Shown: positions 1 to 7,464, counted from the stretch's first letter. The stretch is DNA of 17,025 nucleotides from JBFLYZ01 sp040756415 (GCA_040756415.1 JBFLYZ010000071.1:1-17025), one strand, 5' to 3'. Program-made: numbers and translations. The notes: generated from the letters alone by a model not told the origin.

Positions 1-35
1 AGTGCTCCGAGTTCGATACCGAAAGCAATTTACAC

Positions 36-186
36 AGGTGTGCTCCCGGGCCGTTCAGAGCAAAGTAAGCGTAAAGTTTCGTATTTACGAAACGAGCTTA
101 CGGTATGCGTAGCATATTGCTCTGAACTTGTTTATATGTGAACCAGGTTCACTTATCCTACCTGTTCCGGTAGGATTGGCGCACCT
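36..186 (+). ncRNA. Candidate structured RNA or DNA element, family unknown
   Basis: The region can fold into a closed multi-branched structure. An outer helix pairs 36-44 with 178-186. Inside it lies an 11-bp perfect helix (53-63 with 117-127, GTTCAGAGCAA / TTGCTCTGAAC). That helix encloses a sub-helix 65-70/96-101 with hairpin 76-82/87-93 and a small hairpin 104-108/112-116. Two further hairpins follow at 138-142/148-152 and 155-162/169-176. The outer helix needs two G-U pairs (T41-G181, T44-G178) that work only if the plus strand is transcribed, which weakly favours plus. No start codon with a convincing frame is seen. It does not match what I can recall of tRNA, tmRNA, RNase P, SRP or 6S RNA. 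A retron-type RNA on the minus strand is an alternative. The real ends are unknown and may lie outside the window. Confidence 0.45.
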
Positions 187-248
187 TAACTATACTACAA
201 AAACCAAGGCGTAACCCCATCCGAAAGGTACAAAAAGCAAATAATTTG

Positions 249-269
249 AAAAAAGGGGTTATTTACCCC
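249..269 (-). terminator. Intrinsic terminator of the sugar transferase gene
   Basis: Read on the minus strand, GGGGT and ACCCC (266-269 plus 265; 255-259) form a short GC-rich hairpin around a TAAAT-type loop. Six T (254-249) follow directly. The stop codon of the sugar transferase lies inside the hairpin. The stem is only 4-5 bp, so efficiency is uncertain. A second TAACCCC at 212-218 could pair with 255-261 as an alternative. Confidence 0.6.
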
Positions 270-1680
270 GTCCCTGCAGCACTATCATCAGGGTATAGAT
301 GAGTATCTTAATATCCACCGCCAGGCTCATGTTCTCGATGTAGATGATATCGTACTTGAGCCGCTCTATCATCTGGTCCACGTTCTCGGCATAGCCGTAT
401 TTTACCTGTCCCCAGGAGGTGATGCCCGGCTTCACCTTGTTCAGGTGCTTGTAATGCGGGGCCTTCTGCATGATCTGGTCGATGAAGAACTGCCGCTCCG
501 GCCGGGGGCCCACAATACTCATCTCGCCAATGAGCACGTTGAAGAACTGGGGCAACTCGTCCAGGCGGGTCTTGCGCAGGAACTTGCCTAAGCGCGTGAT
601 GCGCGGGTCGTGCTTGCTCGACAGGGCGGGGCCGTTCTTCTCGGCATCCACGTACATGCTGCGGAACTTGTGTATCATAAAGGGCTTGCCGTGCCAGCCT
701 ATGCGCTCGTGGCTGTAGATCACGGGCCCCTTGCTGCTGGCCTTCACCAGTATGGCCAGGATAAGGTAGAGCCAGGAAAAGCCGATGAGCACGATGAGCG
801 ATACCACCACATCGAAAAGGCGCTTGATGTTGCGCTGCCAGGGGGGCATGATATCGTAGGTGACCAGGATCAGTGGCGCACCGAAGATGGAGGTCATCTT
901 CACCTGCCCGGAAAGTATGTCGTACATATCCGGGATGATCTTGATGAGTATGCGGGGCTGCTCCAGCTCGTTGATGATGCGCCCTATGCTCTCGTGCTCT
1001 GACGATTCGAGGGCGATGATCACCTCCTGTATCTGGTATTCTTTCAAAATGCGCCTGATGTCGTTGAACTCGCCCAGGTGGGGCAGCTTCTGGCGCAACT
1101 GCTCCGAAAAGCCGTTCTTCTCATCGATGTGCACAAAGCCCGCGAACTGGTTGCCCGATGACTTGGGCATGGCCTCCATCTCGCGGTACAGGTTCCAGGC
1201 GTTCTCGTTGCTGCCCACCAGCAGGGTGGGGAAGCCTATCCTGCGCGAATGCACCCTGCGCACGATCTGCGTGGTGAGGATGAAGCGCAGCGTGAAGGTG
1301 AAGGTGAAATGCAGGGTGAAGAGCATGAGCGTGCTCTGGTAATAGTTGCGGTAGCTGGAGATCTCGTCATCGAGGATCACGGCAAAGAACAGCACGATCA
1401 CGCCTATGATGGAGATGAGCAGGGTCTGTCCCAGCTCGCCCAGGCGCGATTTGCGCAGCACATCACGGTAAGCGCCCGTAAGGATGTAAAGCGTGAGCCA
1501 GAACAAAGGCACCAGCGCCAGGCCCATGTAGAAGCGCGTGCCGAACTCCACCGGCACCGGCACCCCGAACTTCACTTCTTCGATGTAGTACTTGCGGAAG
1601 GCGTAGAACAGCGCCCAGGCACCCGCAGCGGAGATCAGGTCGGCCAGCACATATTTCGCGGTCTGCACAAAGCGGTTCAT
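259..1680 (-). CDS. Polyprenyl-phosphate sugar-phosphate transferase (exopolysaccharide initiating enzyme)
   Basis: The predicted 473-residue inner-membrane enzyme transfers a sugar-1-phosphate from a nucleotide sugar to undecaprenyl phosphate, the first step of a surface polysaccharide. There are about four membrane segments in residues 10-137 and a Rossmann-like CoA-binding-type middle part (about 150-260). A further membrane segment (289-311) leads the bacterial sugar transferase domain. Signature stretches are KFRSM (338-342), DPR (358-360), RKTRLDELPQ (369-378), MSIVGPRPE (387-395) and KPGITSWGQ (417-425). This domain order and length fit the WbaP/WcaJ-type large family. The ATG lies 7 bp after the stop of the lipoprotein gene, so the two are co-transcribed. 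The sugar transferred cannot be told from sequence; no other glycosyltransferase is in the window. Confidence 0.93.
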   Translation of the reverse strand: MNRFVQTAKYVLADLISAAGAWALFYAFRKYYIEEVKFGVPVPVEFGTRFYMGLALVPLFWLTLYILTGAYRDVLRKSRLGELGQTLLISIIGVIVLFFAVILDDEISSYRNYYQSTLMLFTLHFTFTFTLRFILTTQIVRRVHSRRIGFPTLLVGSNENAWNLYREMEAMPKSSGNQFAGFVHIDEKNGFSEQLRQKLPHLGEFNDIRRILKEYQIQEVIIALESSEHESIGRIINELEQPRILIKIIPDMYDILSGQVKMTSIFGAPLILVTYDIMPPWQRNIKRLFDVVVSLIVLIGFSWLYLILAILVKASSKGPVIYSHERIGWHGKPFMIHKFRSMYVDAEKNGPALSSKHDPRITRLGKFLRKTRLDELPQFFNVLIGEMSIVGPRPERQFFIDQIMQKAPHYKHLNKVKPGITSWGQVKYGYAENVDQMIERLKYDIIYIENMSLAVDIKILIYTLMIVLQGRGK

Positions 1681-1687
1681 ACGGGGC

Positions 1688-2578
1688 TTAGTTCTTCAAT
1701 AGCTTGATGTTGTCGATCTGTACGGAGCCTCCGTTGGCCGCCCCGTCCAGGTTGAGCTTGGAAAAATAGATGTGATAGTATCCCGTGCCCGGCAGGCCCG
1801 AGCTGACGGAGAATTTATCCGTAAGGTTGATGTACACTTTTTTCCAGGCACCGCTGGTGGGATTGAGCGTTAAAAAAGTGCTCACCAGGTTGGGCGAGGG
1901 CTGGTAGCGCAGGCCCACGTTGAAGGGCACGCTGCATTTGTAGTTCAGCTCCAGGAATATGGCGTTCTGCGCGGCCGAGAGCAGGTACGCGCTGTTGCTT
2001 TGCCAGAGCAGGGAGGTATCGGCCGGGGAGAACGTTGCTTTCAGCGCTTTATTCCCTTCAAATTCATCCACCGTATCGACCTGTATGGGCACATCGCCCA
2101 GGCTGTCGTTGAGCGTAATGCCGGGCGACTCGAAATCATCGTACCAGGGGATGTAGTTGGGTATGGTGATGGCCGGGAAGTAGGGTACGCTTACGCTGCC
2201 TATGTTGGTGACCTGCCCCGGGGTAAGGGTGACGGTGGCGTTGTAAAAATCGTAGAAGGGATAGGCTGTGCGCAGGGCCGAGATGCCATCGATCTTGATG
2301 CCGCCCTGTATCTTCAGCGAGTGGCTGCCTTCGCCCGCTATCACGGGAAAGGTCACCGGCAGCTCGAAAGCGCCAATGAGCTTGCCGTCAACATACACCC
2401 AGGCGTCAACGATATTATGCGAGGCGGTGCCCTGCGTGGGGTAGTCGGCCGTAACGTTGATCTGGTCGATGTGGATGTAGGCGGGGATGGGCTCTTCCTT
2501 GTTGCAGGAATAAAAAACGGCCCCGGCTGCGGTCAGAAACGAAAATAAAAGAAAATAGCTGCGTAAGCCTCTCTTCAT
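1688..2578 (-). CDS. Hypothetical exported lipoprotein
   Basis: This 296-residue protein has a lipoprotein signal: positive start (KRGLR), hydrophobic stretch 8-22 and lipobox FYSC with the lipidated Cys at 25. The mature part begins NKEEPIPAYI and looks all-beta. The first half (about 35-145) resembles a small sandwich of the kind seen after many Bacteroidota lipoboxes. The second half (about 150-296) begins with PWYDDFESP and ends QIDNIKLLKN, a pattern of carbohydrate-binding-like jelly rolls. No catalytic motif is recognised. It sits between an oxidoreductase and a polysaccharide-initiating transferase, so a role at the cell surface in polysaccharide handling is possible, but that is inference. 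It probably has its own promoter (2587-2594). Confidence 0.8.
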   Translation of the reverse strand: MKRGLRSYFLLFSFLTAAGAVFYSCNKEEPIPAYIHIDQINVTADYPTQGTASHNIVDAWVYVDGKLIGAFELPVTFPVIAGEGSHSLKIQGGIKIDGISALRTAYPFYDFYNATVTLTPGQVTNIGSVSVPYFPAITIPNYIPWYDDFESPGITLNDSLGDVPIQVDTVDEFEGNKALKATFSPADTSLLWQSNSAYLLSAAQNAIFLELNYKCSVPFNVGLRYQPSPNLVSTFLTLNPTSGAWKKVYINLTDKFSVSSGLPGTGYYHIYFSKLNLDGAANGGSVQIDNIKLLKN

Positions 2579-2586
2579 ACGGGGCG

Positions 2587-2594
2587 CAAATTTA
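2587..2594 (-). promoter_or_regulatory. Predicted Bacteroidota -7 box for lipoprotein/sugar transferase pair
   Basis: The minus strand reads TAAATTTG, an exact fit to the Bacteroidota TAnnTTTG element. A TTT lies about 20 nt further upstream. The box ends 8 nt before the ATG, which implies a very short leader. If it is active, the lipoprotein and transferase can be transcribed apart from the oxidoreductase. Confidence 0.4.
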
Positions 2595-2617
2595 GATGAT
2601 TCCCTATAACGGAGAAA

Positions 2618-3622
2618 TCAGCCCTTTATTGTGCCCGGACCGATAAAATCGGAGGTATGGTTGATCTTTTCTATGATCTTGTAGGCCACATCCAGGGCGT
2701 TGTAGCCGTCATCGATGGTAACGGGAGGGGGGCTGTCGTTGAGTATGGCCTGGGCGAAGCTCTCCAGTTCGGCCTTTATCGCGTTGGTAGCCAGTATATT
2801 AGGGTTTTCGAAAAAGATCTGTTTCAGGCCTTTGTCCTTGCCCAGGTCTATGGTCACGGCCAGGGGATCGGGCTCGCCCTCTACGGTCTTCATGCGTATG
2901 ACGCTGGTCTGTTTTTCGAGAAAATCGACCGATATATAGGCGTCTTTCTGGAAAAAGCGGGTCTTGCGCATGTTCTTCATGGAAATGCGGCTGGCGGTAA
3001 GGTTGGCTACGCAGCCGTTGTCGAACTCGATGCGCGCATTGGTGATATCGGGCGAGTCGCTGACCACAGCCACACCGCTGGCGCTGATCCTGCGCACGGT
3101 GGAGCGCACCACGCTCAGCACGATATCGATATCGTGTATCATCAGGTCGAGCACTACCGATACATCGGTGCCGCGGGGGTTGAACTGGGCCAGGCGGTGC
3201 GTTTCGATAAAGAGGGGCTGGTTGAAATAGGGCAGGGCGGCCGTGAAGGCGGGATTGAAGCGCTCCACGTGACCCACCTGCACTTTCACATCGGCCTCGG
3301 TGGCCAGCGCGTGCAGTTTTTTCGCTTCCTTGATGGTGTTGGCCAGGGGCTTCTCGATAAAAACGTGCCTGGACAGCTTGAGCGCCCTGGAGGCGCAGTC
3401 GTAGTGATGGATGGTGGGGGTCACCACATCGATGGCATCGGCCGCTTCGATCAGCTCTTCCATTCCCGTAAAGCGCCTGACGCCAAATTCGCTCACGGCC
3501 TTGCCCGCGTTCCCGTCATCGGGATCGTAAAACCCCACCAGGTCGAATTGCGCGATCTCTTTCAGCAGGCGCAGGTGTATGCGGCCCAGGTGTCCCACTC
3601 CCAGCACTCCGATCTTGATCAT
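2618..3622 (-). CDS. Gfo/Idh/MocA-family NAD(P)-dependent oxidoreductase
   Basis: The 334-residue protein has an N-terminal Rossmann fold with GVLGVGHLGRIH (5-16). The family EKP motif is at 90-92, whose Lys is normally catalytic. GHVERFNP follows at 117-124, and a D-x3-HDID stretch (159-166) carries the usual catalytic His. The length is typical for the family. Members oxidise or reduce sugars, often nucleotide sugars for glycan synthesis (WlbA-like UDP-sugar 3-dehydrogenases share these motifs). Substrate cannot be fixed from sequence. The downstream polysaccharide-initiating transferase makes a sugar-nucleotide role plausible, but a general housekeeping oxidoreductase is equally possible. 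It is transcribed divergently from pcm. Confidence 0.88.
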   Translation of the reverse strand: MIKIGVLGVGHLGRIHLRLLKEIAQFDLVGFYDPDDGNAGKAVSEFGVRRFTGMEELIEAADAIDVVTPTIHHYDCASRALKLSRHVFIEKPLANTIKEAKKLHALATEADVKVQVGHVERFNPAFTAALPYFNQPLFIETHRLAQFNPRGTDVSVVLDLMIHDIDIVLSVVRSTVRRISASGVAVVSDSPDITNARIEFDNGCVANLTASRISMKNMRKTRFFQKDAYISVDFLEKQTSVIRMKTVEGEPDPLAVTIDLGKDKGLKQIFFENPNILATNAIKAELESFAQAILNDSPPPVTIDDGYNALDVAYKIIEKINHTSDFIGPGTIKG

Positions 3623-3638
3623 TTAACAGGCGTTTGTG

Positions 3639-3646
3639 CAAAAGTA
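3639..3646 (-). promoter_or_regulatory. Predicted -7 box for the oxidoreductase
   Basis: The minus strand reads TACTTTTG, matching TAnnTTTG, and ends about 16 nt before the oxidoreductase ATG. No convincing -33 TTTG is seen at the usual spacing. Confidence 0.4.
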
Positions 3647-3672
3647 GACCGCCCCGCGCCAAAGGCTTTGAA

Positions 3673-3680
3673 TAAATTTG
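3673..3680 (+). promoter_or_regulatory. Predicted -7 box for pcm
   Basis: TAAATTTG matches TAnnTTTG exactly, about 32 nt before the pcm ATG, inside the 90-bp divergent gap. No clear -33 element was seen. Confidence 0.4.
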
Positions 3681-3712
3681 CGTTGTTTTGAACACCCGGA
3701 TATTAATTACTT

Positions 3713-4369
3713 ATGCTCATCGATAATTACAAGCACAAGGGCATGCGCAAGCGCCTGGTGGAGGAGATCAGCCGCAAGGGCATCTCGGATAAGCAGGTGC
3801 TGCAGGCCATAGAGAAGGTTCCGCGCCACCTGTTCATGGATAAGGGCTTTGAGGATTTTGCGGCCTACAAGGATATCGCCTTCCGCATCGGTGCCGGCCA
3901 AACCATTTCGCAGCCCTACACGGTCGCCTTTCAAACCCAGTTGCTGGACCTCAGGCGGGGCGAAAAGGTGCTGGAGATAGGCACCGGCAGCGGCTACCAG
4001 ACGGCCGTGCTGCTGGAGCTGGGGGCCAGGGTGTATACCATAGAAAGGCAGAAAGAGCTTTACGACAAGGCAAAGGAGCTGCTGCCCGAGCTGGGCTACC
4101 GGCCTTCCTTTTATTATGGCGATGGATACAAGGGCCTGCCCGTTTTCGCCCCTTTCGACAAGATACTGGTTACCTGCGGGGCGCCCGAGATACCGGGCGT
4201 ATTGCTGAGCCAGTTGCGCGTGGGCGGGCTGATGGTCATACCCGTGGGGTCGGGCGATATACAAGAAATGACCCTGGTATTAAAAGTATCTGAGGATCAG
4301 ATAGAAAGAACAGAATTCGGGAAGTTCAGCTTCGTGCCCATGCTATCGGAGCGGGCAAAGACCAATTAA
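3713..4369 (+). CDS. pcm: Protein-L-isoaspartate O-methyltransferase
   Basis: The enzyme uses S-adenosylmethionine to methylate isoaspartyl residues in age-damaged proteins and so starts their repair. The 218-residue length is normal. The family signature GQTISQPYTVA (62-72) precedes SAM motif I, VLEIGTGSGYQTAVL (86-100). Later landmarks are DKILVTCGAPEIP and LRVGGLMVIPVG in the last third. The start is the first ATG after the predicted promoter box, and the N-terminal DNYKHKGMRKRLVEEI matches the helical start of the family. It is a single gene, divergent from the oxidoreductase. The downstream barrel gene has its own promoter box. Confidence 0.95.
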   Translation: MLIDNYKHKGMRKRLVEEISRKGISDKQVLQAIEKVPRHLFMDKGFEDFAAYKDIAFRIGAGQTISQPYTVAFQTQLLDLRRGEKVLEIGTGSGYQTAVLLELGARVYTIERQKELYDKAKELLPELGYRPSFYYGDGYKGLPVFAPFDKILVTCGAPEIPGVLLSQLRVGGLMVIPVGSGDIQEMTLVLKVSEDQIERTEFGKFSFVPMLSERAKTN

Positions 4370-4434
4370 CACGTATTAACAAAATTCTGTTCAAAACATG
4401 ATATTTGTTAGGAAAGCCTGAAAAGCAATGTATG

Positions 4435-4442
4435 TATCTTTG
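4435..4442 (+). promoter_or_regulatory. Predicted -7 box for the outer-membrane protein gene
   Basis: TATCTTTG matches TAnnTTTG. It lies 20 nt before the ATG at 4463 and 59 nt before the preferred ATG at 4502. A TTTG at 4404-4407 is too far upstream for a standard -33 element. Confidence 0.4.
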
Positions 4443-4501
4443 TCGCACGACAAATCAAAATAATGTCTAAAATGAAGTTTAACCAATACCCAAAAAACGC
4501 T

Positions 4502-5362
4502 ATGAAAAAAGCAATTATGATTTTGGCACTGGCATTCGGTACAACGGCTGCTTTTGCCCAGGACCTTACATCAAAAAAAGGGGAGCCCTACCTTCCGGAA
4601 GAAGGCGATTGGGCGATCTGCTTTGATGCGCGTCCTTTCCTGACCTATGCCGGCAACCTGTTCAGCGGCAATACGGGCAGCAACTCATCTCCTGCGGTAA
4701 TGTACCCCGGCAACATGCCCTGGGGCATTCACGCAAAGATGTTCAAGGATGCCACTACCGCTTACCGCGCCATGATCCGTCTTGGCTTCGGTTCTGTGAC
4801 CATGAACAATTACGTTACCCAGGACGGCCAGACCGATCCCAATGTGAAGGTTACTGACGAGTGGAAGAGCTCGGCCCGTAACATCCTGCTGGGTGGAGGT
4901 TTGGAAATGCGCAGGGGCAAGACCCGCCTTCAGGGTTATTATGGCGGTATGGTATGGATCATGCTGGGCGGTGGCTCAGACACCTATACCTACGGCAATG
5001 CCTTCTCTACCACCAATACCTCGGCAACCTTCACCAACTGGCCTTCTACCACGCCTACTACCGGCAGCAGCAGGACCACAGAAGTAGTTGCAGGCTCTAC
5101 CTTCGGCTTCGGCATTCGCGGGTTCATTGGCGCGGAGTATTTCATCCTGCCCAAGATCTCTATCGGAGCTGAGTACGGCTGGGGCATTGGCATGAGCAAC
5201 ATGGGCGATGGCGAGATGACCACCGAGTCGTGGGATTTTGCTAACAACACCATAAAGACCACCACCAGCAAGACTGGCGGTGTGAAGTCTTTCGGCCTTG
5301 ACGTGGATATCAGCAATAACATGCTGAACGCGGGCGCACTGAACATTTGCTTCCACTTCTAA
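4502..5362 (+). CDS. Predicted outer-membrane beta-barrel protein
   Basis: From this ATG the protein is 286 residues with a textbook signal peptide (MKKAIMILALAFGTTAAFA, cleavage before Q20). The frame is open further upstream to ATGs at 4463 and 4472, giving up to 299 residues. I chose 4502 because the signal peptide begins there, but the promoter position also allows 4463. The mature part alternates polar and aromatic residues in strand-like runs rich in Gly, such as GGGLEMRRGKTRLQGYYGGMVW and FGFGIRGFIGAEYFILPKI-type stretches. It ends in Phe (LNICFHF), as barrel proteins inserted by BamA usually do. A Ser/Thr-rich loop (about residues 165-190) is probably surface-exposed. No enzymatic motif is seen. 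It is monocistronic and ends at a strong terminator. Confidence 0.8.
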   Translation: MKKAIMILALAFGTTAAFAQDLTSKKGEPYLPEEGDWAICFDARPFLTYAGNLFSGNTGSNSSPAVMYPGNMPWGIHAKMFKDATTAYRAMIRLGFGSVTMNNYVTQDGQTDPNVKVTDEWKSSARNILLGGGLEMRRGKTRLQGYYGGMVWIMLGGGSDTYTYGNAFSTTNTSATFTNWPSTTPTTGSSRTTEVVAGSTFGFGIRGFIGAEYFILPKISIGAEYGWGIGMSNMGDGEMTTESWDFANNTIKTTTSKTGGVKSFGLDVDISNNMLNAGALNICFHF

Positions 5363-5380
5363 ACCGAATCCATAGAATTG

Positions 5381-5413
5381 AAAAAACCCTGACCTCGCGG
5401 TCAGGGTTTTTTT
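5381..5413. terminator. Strong bidirectional intrinsic terminator
   Basis: An 8-bp GC-rich stem CCCTGACC / GGTCAGGG (5387-5394 with 5399-5406) has loop TCGC. It is preceded by six A (5381-5386) and followed by seven T (5407-5413). It therefore works in both directions and ends the converging barrel-protein gene (plus) and smpB (minus). Confidence 0.92.
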
Positions 5414-5458
5414 GTTTCCCCCTGATCTTCCTTTCTGCGAGGGAGAGGCAAGATGGGC

Positions 5459-5911
5459 CTATTTGAATTTCCTTTTTGTTTCGCGCTCCATATCCCGCTT
5501 CTTGATGTCCTCGCGCTTGTCGTGTATCTTTTTTCCTTTGGCCAGCGCTATCTCCAGCTTGGCATAGCCGCTCTCGGAAATGAACAGGCGCAGGGGGATG
5601 ACGGTCAGTCCCTGGTCTTTGAGGTTGTTCTGCAACTTGCGCAGCTCCTGCTTGTTGAGCAGCAGCTTGCGGTCGCGCTTGGGAACATGGTTATAGTGCA
5701 CGGCCTTGGCGTATTCCTGCACGTTCATATTGCGGATAAAGAGCTCACCGTTCACGAACACGCAATAGGCCTCGCTGATGTTGGCCTTGCCCTCGCGAAT
5801 GGATTTGATCTCGGTGCCGGCCAGTTGTATGCCGGCCACGTACTTTTCGAGGAAAGCGTATTCGAAAGAAGCGCGCTTGTTCTTTATGTTGACCGTATTG
5901 TCCGTGCTCAT
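5459..5911 (-). CDS. smpB: SsrA-binding protein SmpB (trans-translation)
   Basis: SmpB binds tmRNA and brings it to stalled ribosomes to release them and tag the unfinished peptide. From the chosen start the protein is 150 residues, normal for the family. It shows GTEIKSIREGKANI (32-45), KRDRKLLLNKQE (78-89) and the basic tail LAKGKKIHDKREDIKKRD (123-140). The frame stays open 14 codons further upstream, to an ATG at 5953. That start would overlap the ZIP gene by 20 nt and adds a non-family leader, so ATG 5911 is preferred, 22 nt after the ZIP stop. It may be read through from the metal operon. TTCTTTTG (5920-5927, minus), one base off TAnnTTTG, could be its own promoter. No tmRNA gene was recognised in the window. 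Confidence 0.95.
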   Translation of the reverse strand: MSTDNTVNIKNKRASFEYAFLEKYVAGIQLAGTEIKSIREGKANISEAYCVFVNGELFIRNMNVQEYAKAVHYNHVPKRDRKLLLNKQELRKLQNNLKDQGLTVIPLRLFISESGYAKLEIALAKGKKIHDKREDIKKRDMERETKRKFK

Positions 5912-5933
5912 ACCGGGAACAAAAGAACGCAAT

Positions 5934-6755
5934 TTACCCCAATCCCACGTCAAGGGTCATCATCACGATGAATCCGCCAATGAAGCCCAGCGTGGCGAAA
6001 TCGGTGTATTTATCGCGCTGGGTCTCGGGTATCACTTCTTCCACCACCACGTAGATCATGGCGCCCGCGGCAAAGGCCAGGGCGTAGGGCAGCACGGGAT
6101 CGGCATAGATCACGGCCATCGCGCCTATCACGCCCGCCACGGGCTCTACGATGGCCGAGAGCTGTCCCCACCAGAAGCTTTTCAGGCGGCTCACCCCGTC
6201 CCTGCGCAGGGGCACGGCTACGGCAGTGCCCTCGGGGAAGTTCTGTATGCCTATGCCTATGGCCAGGGCGATAGCCGAGGCGATGGTGGCATCCGAGGCG
6301 CCCGTGGTAATGGCACCGAAGGCCACCCCTACAGCCAGCCCCTCGGGTATGTTGTGCATGGTGATGGCCAGCACCAGCAGTGTGGTGCGGTGCCAGTCGG
6401 TCTTGATGCCTTCCGATTCGCTCTTTTTAAAGTTAATGTGCAGGTGAGGTATGTACTTGTCCAGGAAAAAAAGGAAGAGCGCCCCGGCCAGGAAGCCGAT
6501 GGCGGCCGGAAGAAACTGGAGCGAGCCGTAGGATTCGGATTTTTCAATGGCGGGGGCCAGAAGCGACCAGAAGCTGGCCGCCACCATCACCCCGCCCGTG
6601 AAGCCCAGCATGGTATCGAGGGTTTTCCGCTTCATCTCTTTGAACAGGAAGACCAGCGAGGCGCCCAGGGCGGTGAGCAGCCAGGTAAAGGTGGTGGCGA
6701 TGAGGGCGCCAAGCACGGGATTCGTATTGCGGAAAAAATCGTAGATGGGTTCCAT
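5934..6755 (-). CDS. ZIP-family metal transporter (GufA-like)
   Basis: The 273-residue inner-membrane protein has about eight hydrophobic segments. It carries both hallmark metal-site helices: HNIPEGLAVG (134-143) and QNFPEGTAVAVPLRRDG (171-187). An acidic VVVEEVIPE segment (236-244) follows. The second motif in the QN-PEG form with PLR after it is typical of the GufA/ZIPB branch. ZIP proteins carry zinc, iron or manganese into the cytoplasm; selectivity cannot be read here. A His/Lys-rich loop (100-120) separates the third and fourth segments. Its ATG lies 5 nt after the stop of the DtxR-type regulator, so the two form an operon under the palindrome at 7449-7464. It is thus a likely metal-repressed importer. 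Confidence 0.92.
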   Translation of the reverse strand: MEPIYDFFRNTNPVLGALIATTFTWLLTALGASLVFLFKEMKRKTLDTMLGFTGGVMVAASFWSLLAPAIEKSESYGSLQFLPAAIGFLAGALFLFFLDKYIPHLHINFKKSESEGIKTDWHRTTLLVLAITMHNIPEGLAVGVAFGAITTGASDATIASAIALAIGIGIQNFPEGTAVAVPLRRDGVSRLKSFWWGQLSAIVEPVAGVIGAMAVIYADPVLPYALAFAAGAMIYVVVEEVIPETQRDKYTDFATLGFIGGFIVMMTLDVGLG

Positions 6756-6760
6756 AGGGC

Positions 6761-7417
6761 CTATTGTTTTGTTACCAGGATGTTCCTGGCCACGTCACTG
6801 CTGATATATAAAGTGGTTTTTTTATTCACTACCAGGTACAGGGATTTGTCGTAATCCACTACCTCTTTGATTTTTATCTCGTTCCCCAGCGCGATGCCCA
6901 GGCGGTCGAGGTGCTGCAGGAACTGCTTGCTGTGGTCGATCACGCCCGACATGAGGCAGGATTCGTTCTTGCGCAGGTGGGAGAGCAGGATGGATTTCTG
7001 GGGTGTTATCTTCCCGTTGCGGTCGGGTATGGGATCGCCATGCGGGTCGAAGCGGGGATAGTTCAGGGACTTTTCCACCTGGTCGATGAGCTTATCGGAA
7101 TGGATATGCTCCAACTGCTCGGCCACATCGTGCACCTCGTCCCAACTGAAGCCCAGCTTCTCCACCAGGAACATTTCCCAGAGCCGGTGCTTGCGGATGA
7201 TGTTCAGGGCCACTTTTTTGCCTTCGGGCGTAAGGGTAAGGCCGTTGTATTTCCGGTAATTGATGTATTTCTTGGCCGCCAGCTTGCGCAGCATATCGGT
7301 CACCGAGGCGGCCCTGGTCTGGGCCTTGCGCGCTATATCGTTGGTATGCACCACATCCGCGCTCTCCAGCAGCTTATAGATGATCTTCAGGTAGTTCTCC
7401 TCGGTAAGGGAGTTCAT
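6761..7417 (-). CDS. DtxR/MntR-family metal-dependent transcriptional regulator
   Basis: The 218-residue regulator is of the long DtxR type. It has a winged helix-turn-helix (about 22-62, with ARKAQTRAASVTDMLRKL as the recognition region). The metal-binding/dimer domain contains RKHRLWE (75-81), HDVAEQLEH (96-104) and HGDPIP (126-131). A C-terminal SH3/FeoA-like part spans about 150-218. Candidate ligands are H77, E81, H96, E100, E103 and H104. The DtxR Cys ligand is replaced by E100 as in MntR, and position 8 is Asn rather than Asp or Met, so iron versus manganese is open. The frame runs on to ATG 7459, but that start lies inside the operator and upstream of the predicted -7 box, so ATG 7417 is chosen. 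It is co-transcribed with the ZIP gene and probably self-regulated. Confidence 0.93.
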   Translation of the reverse strand: MNSLTEENYLKIIYKLLESADVVHTNDIARKAQTRAASVTDMLRKLAAKKYINYRKYNGLTLTPEGKKVALNIIRKHRLWEMFLVEKLGFSWDEVHDVAEQLEHIHSDKLIDQVEKSLNYPRFDPHGDPIPDRNGKITPQKSILLSHLRKNESCLMSGVIDHSKQFLQHLDRLGIALGNEIKIKEVVDYDKSLYLVVNKKTTLYISSDVARNILVTKQ

Positions 7418-7432
7418 GATCTTGATTTTATG

Positions 7433-7440
7433 CAAATGTA
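7433..7440 (-). promoter_or_regulatory. Predicted -7 box of the regulator/ZIP operon
   Basis: The minus strand reads TACATTTG, an exact TAnnTTTG match, 15 nt before the regulator ATG. The operator palindrome begins 8 bp upstream and covers the -33 region. Confidence 0.55.
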
Positions 7441-7448
7441 AATAAAAA

Positions 7449-7464
7449 TTTAGACGCATCTAAA
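7449..7464. promoter_or_regulatory. Predicted DtxR-family operator shared by two divergent operons
   Basis: The 16-bp inverted repeat TTTAGA-CGCA-TCTAAA has perfect 6-bp arms. It has the TTTAG-n-CTAAA look of known DtxR-family boxes and lies directly upstream of a DtxR-family gene. It is 8 bp from the -7 box facing left (7433-7440) and 9 bp from the one facing right (7474-7481). A bound dimer would therefore cover the -33 region of both promoters at once. Direct sequence facts are the palindrome and spacing; the binding protein is inferred. Confidence 0.7.

Noticed and set aside
1..30. GTTCGATACC looks like a tRNA T-loop
   Set aside because: The flanking 5-nt arms do not pair, and no acceptor, anticodon or D arm can be drawn.
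36..186. tmRNA, RNase P RNA or integron attC site
   Set aside because: No tag-peptide frame and no conserved tmRNA or RNase P blocks are seen. The inverted repeat begins with GTT and ends with AAC, the opposite of attC polarity, and no integrase is present.
212..261. Extended terminator formed by TAACCCC (212-218) and GGGGTTA (255-261)
   Set aside because: The loop would be 36 nt and there is no T-tract after it on either strand; the short hairpin at 255-269 explains termination better.
2591..2606. Second DtxR-type operator (TTTAGATGAT...)
   Set aside because: Only one half-site is present; the other arm (TCCCTA) does not match TCTAAA.
2657..3691. Long plus-strand open frame antisense to the oxidoreductase
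   Set aside because: Composition is His/Gly/Val-rich with no family motifs; it mirrors codon bias of the real gene on the other strand.
5778..6854. Long plus-strand open frame across smpB, ZIP and regulator
   Set aside because: It runs antisense through three genes with clear family motifs and its translation is low-complexity (His/Gly/Arg-rich).
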